Positions 8,372 to 17,636 are shown, counted from the stretch's first letter. The stretch: DNA of 64,000 nucleotides from Galbitalea sp036271875 (GCA_036271875.1 DATAZU010000002.1:97290-161289); one strand, 5' to 3'. A program made the numbers and translations. The notes: generated from the letters alone by a model not told the origin.

Positions 8372-8960
8372 GGTCGTGATTCGCACCGGTCGCCGCGAAG
8401 ATCGGCTCGGGCGTCCCATCGGGACGTCCGGTCAGTGGATGCCGTGAACGCCCGGCGTCCACGGGTAGGGGCCTGCTCGGAATGGCGAGAAGATCGCCGA
8501 CGCCAAGGTCGGCGGGGAGCGTGATGGCCAGGACATCCTCGGTATCTACCAGGTCGTCCGTGCTGGGTTTTCGGACGACCAGCACGCGATGTGTTCGCCG
8601 CGCCGACTGGCCACCCACCCGCCGAGCTTCCGACCAGATGAGCCGTAGGTTGTCGAGTCTCGCGTCCACCTGAACGATCCGCGGTCCGGTTGAATGCTCT
8701 GCCAGCGCGATCACGCGCACCACGAGGACTCCTGTTCGTTCGCCGGTAGTGGATGCCCCGCCCGTCAGCGCATCCACCGACTCGCCGCTGTGGATTGCCG
8801 GAGTGCCCCAGACCTGCGCGAGATGGCGCAGGGAGGTGCCTGCGATAACGATGTCGTCTGGACGCACGTCAGTGCCGACGGGCCACCATTCCAGGTGCGC
8901 CGCCGCCCGAGCGTGGCGAGCAATACCCAATGCCATGAAGCCAGCTTCCGTCCGTGGCAC
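8364..8960 (-). CDS. Unknown protein upstream of kdp
   Basis: A 198-residue protein I do not recognise. It is rich in Val, Ala and Arg, with predicted alternating strands (DIVIAGTSLRHLAQVW, GVLVVRVIALAE, RVLVVRKPSTDD) and no membrane segment. An alternative ATG at 8936 would give 190 residues. It converges with the permease gene and diverges from the kdp operon. The two CCTAACG repeats nearest to its start make co-regulation with potassium genes likely. No function is claimed. Confidence 0.55.
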   Translation of the reverse strand: MPRTEAGFMALGIARHARAAAHLEWWPVGTDVRPDDIVIAGTSLRHLAQVWGTPAIHSGESVDALTGGASTTGERTGVLVVRVIALAEHSTGPRIVQVDARLDNLRLIWSEARRVGGQSARRTHRVLVVRKPSTDDLVDTEDVLAITLPADLGVGDLLAIPSRPLPVDAGRSRHPLTGRPDGTPEPIFAATGANHDLS

Positions 8961-8975
8961 GTGCTCGGAGGAGTT

Positions 8976-9126
8976 CCTAACGGAACCCGTGCGCGATCGA
9001 GCGGGGACCTAACGGTTCGCATACGCCGGGGGCTCGCGGCCTCGACTGCGGTCACTCGGCCGAAAAGCAGCCCACTCGTAAGGAATTCGTAAGGGTTTGC
9101 CACCGGTGCGTAAGGAGTGCGTGAGC
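8976..9126. promoter_or_regulatory. Cluster of tandem 11-bp repeats, candidate KdpE binding region
   Basis: CCTAACG occurs at 8976 and 9008 and its complement CGTAAGG at 9077, 9088 and 9109, with a variant CGTGAGC at 9120. Each forms or nearly forms an 11-base tandem pair (8976/8987, 9008/9019, 9077/9088, 9109/9120). The first two pairs are 32 bases apart and so are the last two, and the two halves face each other about position 9051. The symmetry suggests control of both the leftward gene (8960) and the rightward kdp operon. The region 8961-9231 otherwise holds no gene. Confidence 0.55.
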
Positions 9127-9231
9127 AGTCCGTCGAACCGTGGCCGCGGGGTGTCTACTAATCGGCTGTGTCCTCGCTGACATCGGCGGCCCAACCGGGC
9201 AGTCGAAATCACATCTTTGGATGGTGCCACT

Positions 9232-9315
9232 TTGCTCGACGTTATTTACGTTGTCGCCGCGATTGCGCTGTTTGCGCTGATCGCCCTGATCGCCCGGGCG
9301 GTGGAGAAGCTGTGA
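9232..9315 (+). CDS. Small membrane peptide upstream of KdpF
   Basis: A 27-codon reading frame from a TTG at 9232 encodes one hydrophobic helix (LDVIYVVAAIALFALIALIA) followed by RAVEKL. Its stop overlaps the GTG start of kdpF, the tight packing expected of translated small genes. GGATGG lies about seven bases before the TTG. From memory, similar one-helix peptides ending in E-K/R-L occur beside kdpF in several bacteria, but I know of no assigned role. It may be an accessory subunit of the Kdp pump. Confidence 0.55.
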   Translation: MLDVIYVVAAIALFALIALIARAVEKL

Positions 9316-9401
9316 TCTTCTTCACGTTTCTCAGTCTGGGTTTGGGCGTAGCCGTGCTCGTCTACCTAGTCATCGCTCTCCTGAAACCGGAGCGCTTCTG
9401 A
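9312..9401 (+). CDS. kdpF: KdpF, small subunit of potassium-transporting ATPase
   Basis: A 29-residue single-helix peptide starting at GTG: VIFFTFLSLGLGVAVLVYLV, then IALLKPERF. The KPERF ending is the hallmark of KdpF, which stabilises the KdpFABC complex in the membrane. Its stop overlaps the kdpA start (TGATG), so the two are translationally coupled. It is short enough to be missed by gene callers. Confidence 0.9.
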   Translation: MIFFTFLSLGLGVAVLVYLVIALLKPERF

Positions 9402-11077
9402 TGAATAACACCTGGCTTTTCGTTCTTCAGGCGCTGACCATCGTCGTCGTTCTCGGGCTCATTTATCGTCCGCTCGGCGGCTACATGGCGCACGTGTACA
9501 CGACCGACAGGAACCTCAAGGTCGAGCGGGGTTTCTACCGCCTGATCGGAGTTGACCCGGCATCGGAACAGAGCTGGCCCGTGTACCTGCGCAGTCTGCT
9601 CGCCTTCTCGCTCATCGGTGTGCTGTTCGTCTACACGCTCCAGCGCGTTCAGGAATGGCTGCCGAATTCCCTCGGTTTGCCGCCGGTTGAACAGGGTCTC
9701 GCCTGGAACACCGCGATCTCGTTCGTGACCAACACGAACTGGCAGTCCTATTCGCCTGAGCTCACGATGGGCTACACGGTGCAGATCGCCGGACTCGCCG
9801 TGCAGAATTTCGCATCCGCGGCTGTCGGTATCGCGGTTGCGATCGCTCTTGTCCGTGGGCTCTCGCGCCGCAAGTCGCTGACCATCGGGAATTTCTGGGT
9901 CGACGTGACGCGCGGAATCATCCGCATTCTCCTGCCCCTTGCCGTTGTGGCCGCGATCATTCTTCTCGTTAGCGGAGTCATCCAGAACTTCAGCCCCTTC
10001 GAGCACATCACGACGCTCACCGGAGCGAATGATGTCATCCCCGGTGGGCCGGTTGCCTCACAGGAAGCCATCAAGGAGCTCGGCACAAACGGCGGTGGCT
10101 TCTTCAACGCCAACTCCGCACATCCGTTCGAGAACCCGTGGCCATGGACGAACATCTTCGAGATCGTCCTGATGCTCGCTATCCCGTTCTCGCTGCCACG
10201 CACCTTCGGCAAGATGGTAAATGACAACCGGCAGGGTTACGCGATCCTCTCCGTCATGGCATTCTTCTGGATCGCCTCAGCGGCGCTACTGACCTGCCTC
10301 GAGAGTTCGGCCTTTGGCACGGCGAGCCAGTTGGCTGGCGGCGCAATGGAGGGTAAGGAAACACGCTTCGGCATCGTCGGATCGACTCTGTTCGCGACGT
10401 CGTCGACGCTCACCTCCACGGGTGCGGTGAACTCGATGCACGACAGCTTCACGTCCCTGGGCGGCGGACTTCTGATGCTCAACATGATGTTGGGCGAGGT
10501 CGCCCCCGGTGGTGTCGGATCCGGGCTATACGGCATTCTCGCCGTCGCGATTGTCGCGGTCTTCATCGCCGGCCTCATGGTCGGTCGAACTCCGGAGTAC
10601 CTGGGCAAGAAGCTGGGCGCGCGCGAGATCAAGATGGCGAGCATCTACATCCTGATAACGCCAACGCTGGTTCTTCTCGGAACAGCCCTGAGCTTTGCGA
10701 TACCCGCGGTCGAGTCATCCGTCACCGGAACGTCGCTCGACAATCCGGGGCTGCACGGCTATTCGGAGGTGCTGTACGCGTTCACCTCGGCGGCCAACAA
10801 CAACGGCTCGGCGTTCGCGGGGCTCACCGCGAGCACACCGTGGTTCGACACCGCTCTCGGGGTCGCGATGTTGCTCGGTCGGTTCCTGCCGATGGTCTTC
10901 ATCCTCGCCCTCGCCGGCTCGTTTGCCGCGCAGGACAGGGTTCCTGTTACCGCAGGCACGCTCCCGACGCACCGTCCGCAGTTCATCGGCCTTCTCATCG
11001 GAACGATCATCATCGTCTCCGCTCTCACGTACCTCCCCGTTCTAGCGCTAGGTCCACTAGCAGAAGGACTCAAATAA
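9401..11077 (+). CDS. kdpA: KdpA, potassium-binding subunit of Kdp ATPase
   Basis: A 558-residue membrane protein with about ten helices and the repeated selectivity-filter loops of KdpA, visible for example in NTNWQSYSPE, LGTNGGGFFNANSAHPFENP and AANNNGSAFAGL. It binds and conducts potassium into the pump driven by KdpB. Length equals the family norm (about 557). It lies four bases before kdpB in the order F-A-B-C-D-E. Confidence 0.98.
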   Translation: MNNTWLFVLQALTIVVVLGLIYRPLGGYMAHVYTTDRNLKVERGFYRLIGVDPASEQSWPVYLRSLLAFSLIGVLFVYTLQRVQEWLPNSLGLPPVEQGLAWNTAISFVTNTNWQSYSPELTMGYTVQIAGLAVQNFASAAVGIAVAIALVRGLSRRKSLTIGNFWVDVTRGIIRILLPLAVVAAIILLVSGVIQNFSPFEHITTLTGANDVIPGGPVASQEAIKELGTNGGGFFNANSAHPFENPWPWTNIFEIVLMLAIPFSLPRTFGKMVNDNRQGYAILSVMAFFWIASAALLTCLESSAFGTASQLAGGAMEGKETRFGIVGSTLFATSSTLTSTGAVNSMHDSFTSLGGGLLMLNMMLGEVAPGGVGSGLYGILAVAIVAVFIAGLMVGRTPEYLGKKLGAREIKMASIYILITPTLVLLGTALSFAIPAVESSVTGTSLDNPGLHGYSEVLYAFTSAANNNGSAFAGLTASTPWFDTALGVAMLLGRFLPMVFILALAGSFAAQDRVPVTAGTLPTHRPQFIGLLIGTIIIVSALTYLPVLALGPLAEGLK

Positions 11078-11081
11078 CACC

Positions 11082-13235
11082 ATGTCAACAACACTCATCA
11101 GCCAGACCGACAGCTCGCTGCCGGGACAGCGGAAACCGTCGTCGGCCTTTAGCCCGTCGCAGTTACTCCGCAGCATCCCGGATGCGTGCAAGAAGCTCGA
11201 TCCACGGTTCATGTGGCACAACCCGGTCATGTTCGTCGTCGAGATCGGCGCGGCCCTGACCACGGTGCTAGCGATCGCGCAGCCGTTTCTTGGAGGTTCG
11301 GGGCACACGACGGCCTCACCCACGTCGGCAGCGTTCACCTGGTCGATCACCGTGTGGCTCTGGCTCACAGTTCTCTTCGCCAGTATGGCGGAGGCTGTCG
11401 CCGAGGGTCGCGGCAAGGCGCAGGCGAAGAGCCTCCGCGAAAGCCGTACAAGCACGGTGGCGCAGCGCGTCGTTGCATACGACGAGAAGAACGATCCTGG
11501 TGCCGAGCACGCAGAGCTTCAGCAGCTCGCATCCGCGGAACTCACGCTCGGCGACACCGTCGTGGTTACGGCCGGCGAGCTGATTCCGGGCGATGGCGAC
11601 ATCATCTGGGGCATCGCCTCGGTGGATGAATCGGCCATCACGGGCGAGTCGGCACCGGTCGTTCGGGAGTCCGGCGGTGACCGCAGCGCAGTCACGGGCG
11701 GAACGCGAGTGCTCTCCGACCGCATCGTCGTTCGCATCACGAGCAAACCGGGCGAGACCTTCGTCGATCGGATGATCAAGCTGGTCGAGGGTGCGTCGAG
11801 ACAGAAGACGCCGAACGAGATCGCGCTGAACATCCTGCTCGCGAGCCTCACGATCATCTTCGTGGTCGTGGTGATCATCATCAATCCGATTGCCAGCTAT
11901 TCGAACGCGGCCCAGAGCGTGCCGGTTCTGGTCGCCCTTCTCGTCTGCCTCATCCCGACCACGATCGGTGCGCTGCTCTCAGCCATTGGTATTGCCGGAA
12001 TGGACCGACTCGTGCAGCACAACGTGCTCGCGATGTCCGGCCGTGCGGTCGAGGCGGCCGGGGATGTTACGACCTTGCTACTCGACAAGACGGGAACGAT
12101 CACCTACGGCAACCGGCAGGCCGCCGAGTTCACTCCGGTTAGCGGGGTGGCTCAGCGTGCACTCGCCGAAGCCGCAAGCGCGTCGTCCATCAGCGATCCC
12201 ACTCCCGAGGGCAAATCGATTCTCGACCTCGCGGTCGCGCAGGGTGTGGCGATTCCCGAGAGTGCCGCGGGCAGCGTGTCCGTCCCGTTCACGGCGCAGA
12301 CGCGCATGAGCGGTATCGACTACGCGGATGGCAGCCGGGTTCGCAAGGGCGCCGGTTCGATGGTCATTGCGTGGGTAGAGGAGACCGGGAAGCTCGCTCC
12401 CAGGGCCCGCACGGAGATCGAAGGGCTGATCACGCACATCGCGCGGGCCGGTGGAACGCCGCTGGTTGTGGCTCGTCGCGACAAGGCGGGCAATGGCCAG
12501 CTGCTCGGGGTCGTCTACCTCAAGGATGTCGTGAAGACCGGCCTCGCGGCTCGCTTTGCCGACCTCCGCAGGATGGGTATCCGGACCGTCATGATCACCG
12601 GTGACAACCCGCTGACCGCCAAGGCCATTGCGGCCGAGGCCGGCGTCGATGACTATCTCGCCGAGGCAACGCCGGAAGACAAGATGGCCCTCATCAAGAA
12701 GGAGCAGGAGGGCGGCAACCTGGTTGCGATGACGGGTGACGGCACGAACGATGCGCCCGCGCTCGCGCAGGCGGACGTCGGCGTCGCGATGAACACCGGA
12801 ACTTCGGCAGCCAAGGAAGCCGGCAACATGGTCGACCTCGACTCGGATCCGACCAAGCTCATCGACATCGTCGGAATCGGCAAGCAGCTGCTCATCACCC
12901 GTGGCGCGCTCACGACCTTCTCGATCGCAAACGACGTCGCCAAGTATTTCGCGATCATCCCGGCCATGTTCGTTGCGAGCTATCCGGGACTGCGAGCGCT
13001 GAACATCCTCTACCTACACACCCCGCAGTCGGCGATCCTGTCGGCCGTGGTGTTCAACGCGATCGTCATCATCGCCCTCATCCCGCTGTCGCTGCGAGGC
13101 GTGCGGTACCGGCCGACAACCGTGTCCAAGATTCTCGGGCGCAACCTCTGGATCTACGGAGTCGGCGGTCTGATCGCACCCTTCATCGGCATCAAGCTCA
13201 TCGACCTCGCGATCTCGCTGATCCCTGGCTTCTAA
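11082..13235 (+). CDS. kdpB: KdpB, P-type ATPase subunit
   Basis: A 717-residue P-type ATPase. The phosphorylated aspartate is D335 in LLLDKTGTIT. The A-domain TGES loop (ITGESAPVV), the nucleotide-binding KGAGSM segment and the hinge VAMTGDGTNDAPALAQADVG are all present. It hydrolyses ATP to energise high-affinity potassium uptake by KdpA. The N-terminus is about 28 residues longer than in E. coli but begins normally before DPRFMWHNPVMF. The next gene, kdpC, starts 23 bases downstream. Confidence 0.98.
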   Translation: MSTTLISQTDSSLPGQRKPSSAFSPSQLLRSIPDACKKLDPRFMWHNPVMFVVEIGAALTTVLAIAQPFLGGSGHTTASPTSAAFTWSITVWLWLTVLFASMAEAVAEGRGKAQAKSLRESRTSTVAQRVVAYDEKNDPGAEHAELQQLASAELTLGDTVVVTAGELIPGDGDIIWGIASVDESAITGESAPVVRESGGDRSAVTGGTRVLSDRIVVRITSKPGETFVDRMIKLVEGASRQKTPNEIALNILLASLTIIFVVVVIIINPIASYSNAAQSVPVLVALLVCLIPTTIGALLSAIGIAGMDRLVQHNVLAMSGRAVEAAGDVTTLLLDKTGTITYGNRQAAEFTPVSGVAQRALAEAASASSISDPTPEGKSILDLAVAQGVAIPESAAGSVSVPFTAQTRMSGIDYADGSRVRKGAGSMVIAWVEETGKLAPRARTEIEGLITHIARAGGTPLVVARRDKAGNGQLLGVVYLKDVVKTGLAARFADLRRMGIRTVMITGDNPLTAKAIAAEAGVDDYLAEATPEDKMALIKKEQEGGNLVAMTGDGTNDAPALAQADVGVAMNTGTSAAKEAGNMVDLDSDPTKLIDIVGIGKQLLITRGALTTFSIANDVAKYFAIIPAMFVASYPGLRALNILYLHTPQSAILSAVVFNAIVIIALIPLSLRGVRYRPTTVSKILGRNLWIYGVGGLIAPFIGIKLIDLAISLIPGF

Positions 13236-13258
13236 CCATCAAGAAACGGAAAGTAACA

Positions 13259-13864
13259 ATGAGTTCACTACGTGGCCGGGCCAGGCAGTACTGGGTCGCA
13301 ATACGCTCGATGATCATCTTCACGGTGGTTCTCGGGATCGTCTATCCGCTGGTCATCACCGGGATTGGGCTCCTGGCTCCCTCCCAGGCAAACGGGTCCC
13401 AACTGACCGTCAACGGCAAGGTGGTCGGCTCGGGCCTGATCGGCCAGAGCTTCACCGACAAGAAGGGCAACGCGCTCGCCCAGTGGTTCCAGTCGCGCCC
13501 GTCTGCGGCCGGTAACGGCTACGACGCCGGCGCGTCCAGCGGAAGCAACCAGGGTACGGAAAGCCCGACGCTCATCAAGGAGATTAAGCAGCGTGCCGCC
13601 GCGATCGCCAAGGATGACAACGTCAGCATCACATCGATCCCACCGGATGCCCTCACGGCGTCGGGGTCCGGGCTCGATCCCGACATCAGCCCGACCTACG
13701 CGCTCGAACAGGTTGACCGCGTAGCCGGAGCTCGTCACCTTCCGGTCGCCGAGGTCACGAAACTCGTGAACTCCTTCGTGGTCGGGCGTGAGCTTGGATA
13801 TCTCGGCGACCCGACGGTCAACGTTCTCGAGCTCAACATCGCGCTGACCGAGCTGAAGGGTTAG
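13259..13864 (+). CDS. kdpC: KdpC, chaperone-like subunit of Kdp ATPase
   Basis: A 201-residue protein with one N-terminal membrane helix (residues about 16-36) and a soluble domain. Family motifs are visible: GSGLIGQSFTD, FQSRPSAAGNGYDA, GSGLDPDISPTYA and the C-terminal LNIALTEL. KdpC assists nucleotide binding to KdpB. It is spaced 23 bases after kdpB and five bases before kdpD. Confidence 0.97.
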   Translation: MSSLRGRARQYWVAIRSMIIFTVVLGIVYPLVITGIGLLAPSQANGSQLTVNGKVVGSGLIGQSFTDKKGNALAQWFQSRPSAAGNGYDAGASSGSNQGTESPTLIKEIKQRAAAIAKDDNVSITSIPPDALTASGSGLDPDISPTYALEQVDRVAGARHLPVAEVTKLVNSFVVGRELGYLGDPTVNVLELNIALTELKG

Positions 13865-13869
13865 TCGAC

Positions 13870-16362
13870 ATGAAGCGGGGGCGGCTGCGGGTGCTGCTCG
13901 GAGCCGCCCCGGGTGTCGGCAAGACCTTTGCGATGCTCGAGGAGGGCACCCGGCTGAAGCACGAGGGCAGGGACGTCGTCGTCGCGGTCGTGGAGACCCA
14001 CGGCCGTGCCGCGACGGCTGCACTGCTCAAAGGCAAGGAGGTCATCCTTCGTCGGATGGTCAGGCACCGGGGCGTGGAACTATCGGAAATGGATCTTGAC
14101 GCGGCTATAGCTCGCCATCCGGACGTCGCGCTCGTGGACGAACTCGCCCACACCAACGCGCCGGGCTCCCGCAACGAGAAACGCTGGCAGGACGTTGAAG
14201 ATCTGCTGGATGCCGGGATCGACGTTCTGTCGACCGTCAACGTTCAACACATCGAATCTCTCCGGGACGTGGTCGAACAGATCACCGGTGCGCCGCAGCG
14301 GGAGACGGTTCCCGACGCAATGCTGCGCAAGGCTGACCAGATTCAGGTCATCGATCTCGCACCGCAATCGCTGAGAGATCGACTCGCCGAAGGTCACGTC
14401 TATCCGGCCAATCGCATCGACGCTGCGCTGTCCAACTACTTCCGGCTCGGCAACCTCACCGCCCTTCGCGAGCTTGCCCTTCTCTGGCTGGCGGATGAGG
14501 TTGACACCGCGCTCAAGGCATACCGAACCGAGCAGGGCATCGACAGCAAGTGGGAGGCACGTGAACGCGTGGTCGTCGCGCTGACCGGTGGACCCGAGGG
14601 CGAGACCCTCGTCCGGCGCGGTGCACGCATCGCGGCGCGATCGGCGGGCGGCGAGCTCATCGCGGTCCACATCACGACGCAGGATGGGCTGAGCGAGGCA
14701 CACCCCGGCGCGCTGACGGCGCAGCGATCGCTCACCGAAAAGCTGGGCGGCACCTACCACCAGGTGATCGGCAACGACATCCCCAGGGCGCTGGTGGATT
14801 TTGCCAAGGGACTCAACGCGACCCAGCTGGTCATCGGCGTGAGTCGGCGCAGTCGTCTGTCGGCCGCCCTCACCGGGCCCGGGACCGCCTCAACCGTCAT
14901 CCGTGAGTCTGGCGCGATCGACGTACACATCGTGAACCACGCCGCGGCCGGAGGCCGATTCGCGCTTCCGCGCGCCGGCGGGGCACTGACCCTCAAGCGG
15001 CGAATCATTGGAGCGATCGTCGCCCTGGTTGGCGGCCCCATCGTCACTGGCGTCCTGTTTCTTTCGCGAAGCCCCGACTCGCTGACAGCCGACGTACTCG
15101 GCTTCCAATTCCTCGTCGTGCTCGTCGCGCTGATCGGGGGCATCTGGCCAGCGCTCTTCGCGGCCGTGCTGTCGGGTCTGACCCTCGACTTTGTCTTTGT
15201 GATGCCCTATTACAGCATCACGATCGCGGTGCCTCTGCACTTTGTCACGCTCATCCTGTACGTCGTCAACGCGATGCTCGTGAGCTACGTCGTCGATCAG
15301 GCAGCGCGACGGTCGAGGGCGGCACAACGCGCCCAGGCGGAGTCGGAACTCCTCGCGATGATCGCCGGAAGCGTGTTCCGGGGGCAGGATGCCCTTCAGG
15401 CACTGCTCGCCCGCACCAGGGAATCCTTCTCGCTGACCTGCGTTCGCCTGCTCTCTACGACCGGCGAGGTTTTGTTCTCGGACGGCGTGCCCCACGAAAA
15501 CGATAACGTCGTCGCGATCGCGGCGGGTGAGCGCGGAACGCTCGAGCTGCACGGGGCCGACCTGCAGGCATCCGAACGCCGTCTCCTGAGCGTCATTGCG
15601 GCCCAGATCGACGCCGCGCTCGAATACCGCGATCTCTCCAGGACCGCGAGCGAGGTGGGGCCGCTTGCGGAGGTCGACCGCGTGCGGAGCGCACTCCTCG
15701 CCGCCGTCGGTCACGACCTGCGCCGGCCCCTTGCCGCGGCAACTGCAGCGGTCACCGGGCTCCGCTCCCCGGGAATCGTGTGGTCCGATGCCGATCGGGA
15801 CGAACTGCTCGCGACCGCGCAGGAGAGCCTCGAATCACTCTCCGCGCTGGTCACCAACCTGCTGGATGTGACACGTCTCCAGGCCGGTGCGCTCGCCGTT
15901 TCTGCGCATCCGGTTGAGGTCGCCGAAGTGGTACTGCCTGCGCTTGATGAGTTGGACCTTGGTCCGGCGGATGTCGAGCTCGACCTTGCGCCGGACCTTC
16001 CGCCGGTGGTCGCTGACGCCGGCCTCCTGCAACGGGTGATTGTCAATCTGCTCGACAACGCGAGGCGTTTCTCGCCGAAAGACAGGACCGTTCGCGTCTC
16101 GGCCAGCACGTTCGCGGGTTCGGTTGAGATTCGAATTGCCGACCGGGGCCCCGGGGTCGAGGAAGAGCGCCGCCAGGACATCTTCGTGCCGTTTCAGCGG
16201 CTGGGCGACACCGATAACCTCACCGGTCTCGGACTTGGACTCGCCCTGTCGAAGGGCTTCACGGAGGGAATGGGCGGCACGCTTGAAGCCGAGGAAACGC
16301 CGGGTGGTGGTCTGTCGATGGTGATCACGCTTCCCACCATCGATACCAAGGGCAACGGTTAG
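13870..16362 (+). CDS. kdpD: KdpD, sensor histidine kinase
   Basis: An 830-residue sensor. Residues 1-210 form the KdpD domain with Walker A GAAPGVGKT (11-19) and a Walker-B-like VALVDELAHTNAPG (86-99). A universal-stress-protein-like domain follows (about 230-350), then four closely spaced helices (about 375-475), a GAF-like region and the kinase core. H615 in VGHDLRRPLA is the phosphorylated histidine; the usual Thr of HDLRTPL is Arg here. N and G boxes (NLLDNARRFS, GLGLGLALS) are intact. In other bacteria it controls kdpE in response to potassium limitation. No membrane signal peptide is expected. Confidence 0.97.
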   Translation: MKRGRLRVLLGAAPGVGKTFAMLEEGTRLKHEGRDVVVAVVETHGRAATAALLKGKEVILRRMVRHRGVELSEMDLDAAIARHPDVALVDELAHTNAPGSRNEKRWQDVEDLLDAGIDVLSTVNVQHIESLRDVVEQITGAPQRETVPDAMLRKADQIQVIDLAPQSLRDRLAEGHVYPANRIDAALSNYFRLGNLTALRELALLWLADEVDTALKAYRTEQGIDSKWEARERVVVALTGGPEGETLVRRGARIAARSAGGELIAVHITTQDGLSEAHPGALTAQRSLTEKLGGTYHQVIGNDIPRALVDFAKGLNATQLVIGVSRRSRLSAALTGPGTASTVIRESGAIDVHIVNHAAAGGRFALPRAGGALTLKRRIIGAIVALVGGPIVTGVLFLSRSPDSLTADVLGFQFLVVLVALIGGIWPALFAAVLSGLTLDFVFVMPYYSITIAVPLHFVTLILYVVNAMLVSYVVDQAARRSRAAQRAQAESELLAMIAGSVFRGQDALQALLARTRESFSLTCVRLLSTTGEVLFSDGVPHENDNVVAIAAGERGTLELHGADLQASERRLLSVIAAQIDAALEYRDLSRTASEVGPLAEVDRVRSALLAAVGHDLRRPLAAATAAVTGLRSPGIVWSDADRDELLATAQESLESLSALVTNLLDVTRLQAGALAVSAHPVEVAEVVLPALDELDLGPADVELDLAPDLPPVVADAGLLQRVIVNLLDNARRFSPKDRTVRVSASTFAGSVEIRIADRGPGVEEERRQDIFVPFQRLGDTDNLTGLGLGLALSKGFTEGMGGTLEAEETPGGGLSMVITLPTIDTKGNG

Positions 16363-16368
16363 ACGAGC

Positions 16369-17079
16369 ATGCGCATCCTAATCGCCGACGACGACCCGCA
16401 GATTCTGCGGGCGCTCAAGGTCACGCTGCGCGCCCGGGGGTACGACATCGTGACAGCGGGCGACGGCGCCGAGGCACTTGATTCGGCCGCGCAGCACCAC
16501 CCGGATCTCGTCATGCTTGACCTCGGTATGCCGAGACTCGACGGCGTTGAGGTCATCCATGGCCTCCGCGGCTGGACCCAGGTGCCCATCCTCGTCGTTT
16601 CGGGTCGAACAGATGCCGCAGACAAGGTGGACGCCCTCGACGCGGGGGCCGACGACTACGTCACCAAACCGTTTGCGATCGACGAGCTCCTGGCCAGGAT
16701 CCGTGCGCTAACCCGGCGCGTCGTCGCGCCGGGGGATGAGCCCGTTGTGACATTTGGTTCGATCAGCGTCGATTTTTCGGCCAAGCAGGTTCTGCGCCGA
16801 ATGGGCAAACGGTCCGAGAGTGTTCGGCTAACGCCGACGGAGTGGCGCATCCTCGAACTCCTCGTGCACAGCCCGGACAAACTGGTCACCCGCGAGACCC
16901 TGCTCACGCAGGTGTGGGGGCCGCACCACACCAGGGACACCGGTTACCTGAGACTGTATTTCGCCCAGCTCCGCAAGAAACTCGAACCCGTTCCGTCCGA
17001 GCCGCGATACCTCGTCACGGTGCTCGGAATGGGCTATCGCTTTTCCCGCGACGGCAAGTCTGATGGCGCGCAAAACTGA
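16369..17079 (+). CDS. kdpE: KdpE, OmpR-family response regulator
   Basis: A 236-residue regulator. The receiver domain has the acidic pocket IADDDP, the phospho-acceptor D51 (VMLDLGMPRLDG) and K in YVTKPF. The C-terminal winged helix has RLTPTEWRILELLV and GMGYRF. It starts six bases after kdpD. It is the natural candidate to bind the 11-base tandem repeats at 6348-6369 and 8976-9126. Confidence 0.97.
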   Translation: MRILIADDDPQILRALKVTLRARGYDIVTAGDGAEALDSAAQHHPDLVMLDLGMPRLDGVEVIHGLRGWTQVPILVVSGRTDAADKVDALDAGADDYVTKPFAIDELLARIRALTRRVVAPGDEPVVTFGSISVDFSAKQVLRRMGKRSESVRLTPTEWRILELLVHSPDKLVTRETLLTQVWGPHHTRDTGYLRLYFAQLRKKLEPVPSEPRYLVTVLGMGYRFSRDGKSDGAQN

Positions 17080-17098
17080 GTAGGCGAGGTAAATCGTC

Positions 17099-17602
17099 AT
17101 GAGTTCACTCTGGAAGCCGCTGGCGCTCGCTGTGGGGCCGCCTCGAGATCTCGGATCCGGCGCGTCGATCCGGAATGACCCGCTATCGACTTGAGGTATT
17201 CCCGCCCGGCACCAATTCGGGTGATCGGCGCCAGTGGGAGCGGGCACGTGCCTGGCGAACCTGGGGAGCCGCGATCGCTCTGGTGGCCGGATTCCTGGTC
17301 GAAGGGTTTCGCCGGGGATGCCGCTCCCGCTGTACATCGCCGCCTGGTATTTCGGAGTCGTGATTTTCGAATTTCATCAAACCCGCCGCATGCGACGCTC
17401 GATCAGGAGTCTGGCGGTCGCGACAATCTCGTTTGGCGGGTCGCGCTACGTCGAGGGCGATTTCGGCCTTCTCGAAAGCTGCGTCGATCGGCTCGAGCAA
17501 CTGCATGCGGGCTATCGGGATGGGCTTTTCACGCCACTCGACTATGAACTGCGCCGGGCCGACGTATACGAGCAATTGGCGCCCCAAACCGCGCGCAAGT
17601 AG
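17099..17602 (+). pseudogene. Broken DUF6611-like membrane protein gene (two frame changes)
   Basis: Three frames together make one plausible protein. From the ATG at 17099 the first frame reads MSSLWKPLALA. The +1 frame continues from about 17132 as LWGRLEISDPARRSGMTRYR then LEVFPPG, through a helix (AAIALVAGFLVEGF). The original frame resumes near 17310 with PLYIAAWYFGVVIFEF and runs to the stop at 17602. MTRYRL-VFPPG is the motif I associate with DUF6611. Either the gene has decayed by two compensating indels or the sequence contains errors. If real, the product would be a two-helix membrane protein of about 167 residues next to kdpE. Confidence 0.55.
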
Positions 17603-17636
17603 GCCTGTCCCCCCAACTGGGGACAGACCTGTTTGA
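17601..17636 (+). terminator. Rho-independent-like terminator
   Basis: AGGCCTGTCCCC and GGGGACAGACCT form a 12-base stem with one mismatch around the loop CCAACT, followed by a T-rich GTTTGAGGTTT. It follows the broken gene and probably ends the kdp transcription unit. Confidence 0.7.

Noticed and set aside
9362..10006. Antisense frame in kdpA
   Set aside because: It is the shadow of a strongly conserved membrane protein gene and has no recognisable domain.
14890..15714. Long antisense frame inside kdpD
   Set aside because: High GC leaves long open antisense frames. The kdpD frame has all expected motifs and the antisense product is low-complexity and Arg/Asp-rich.
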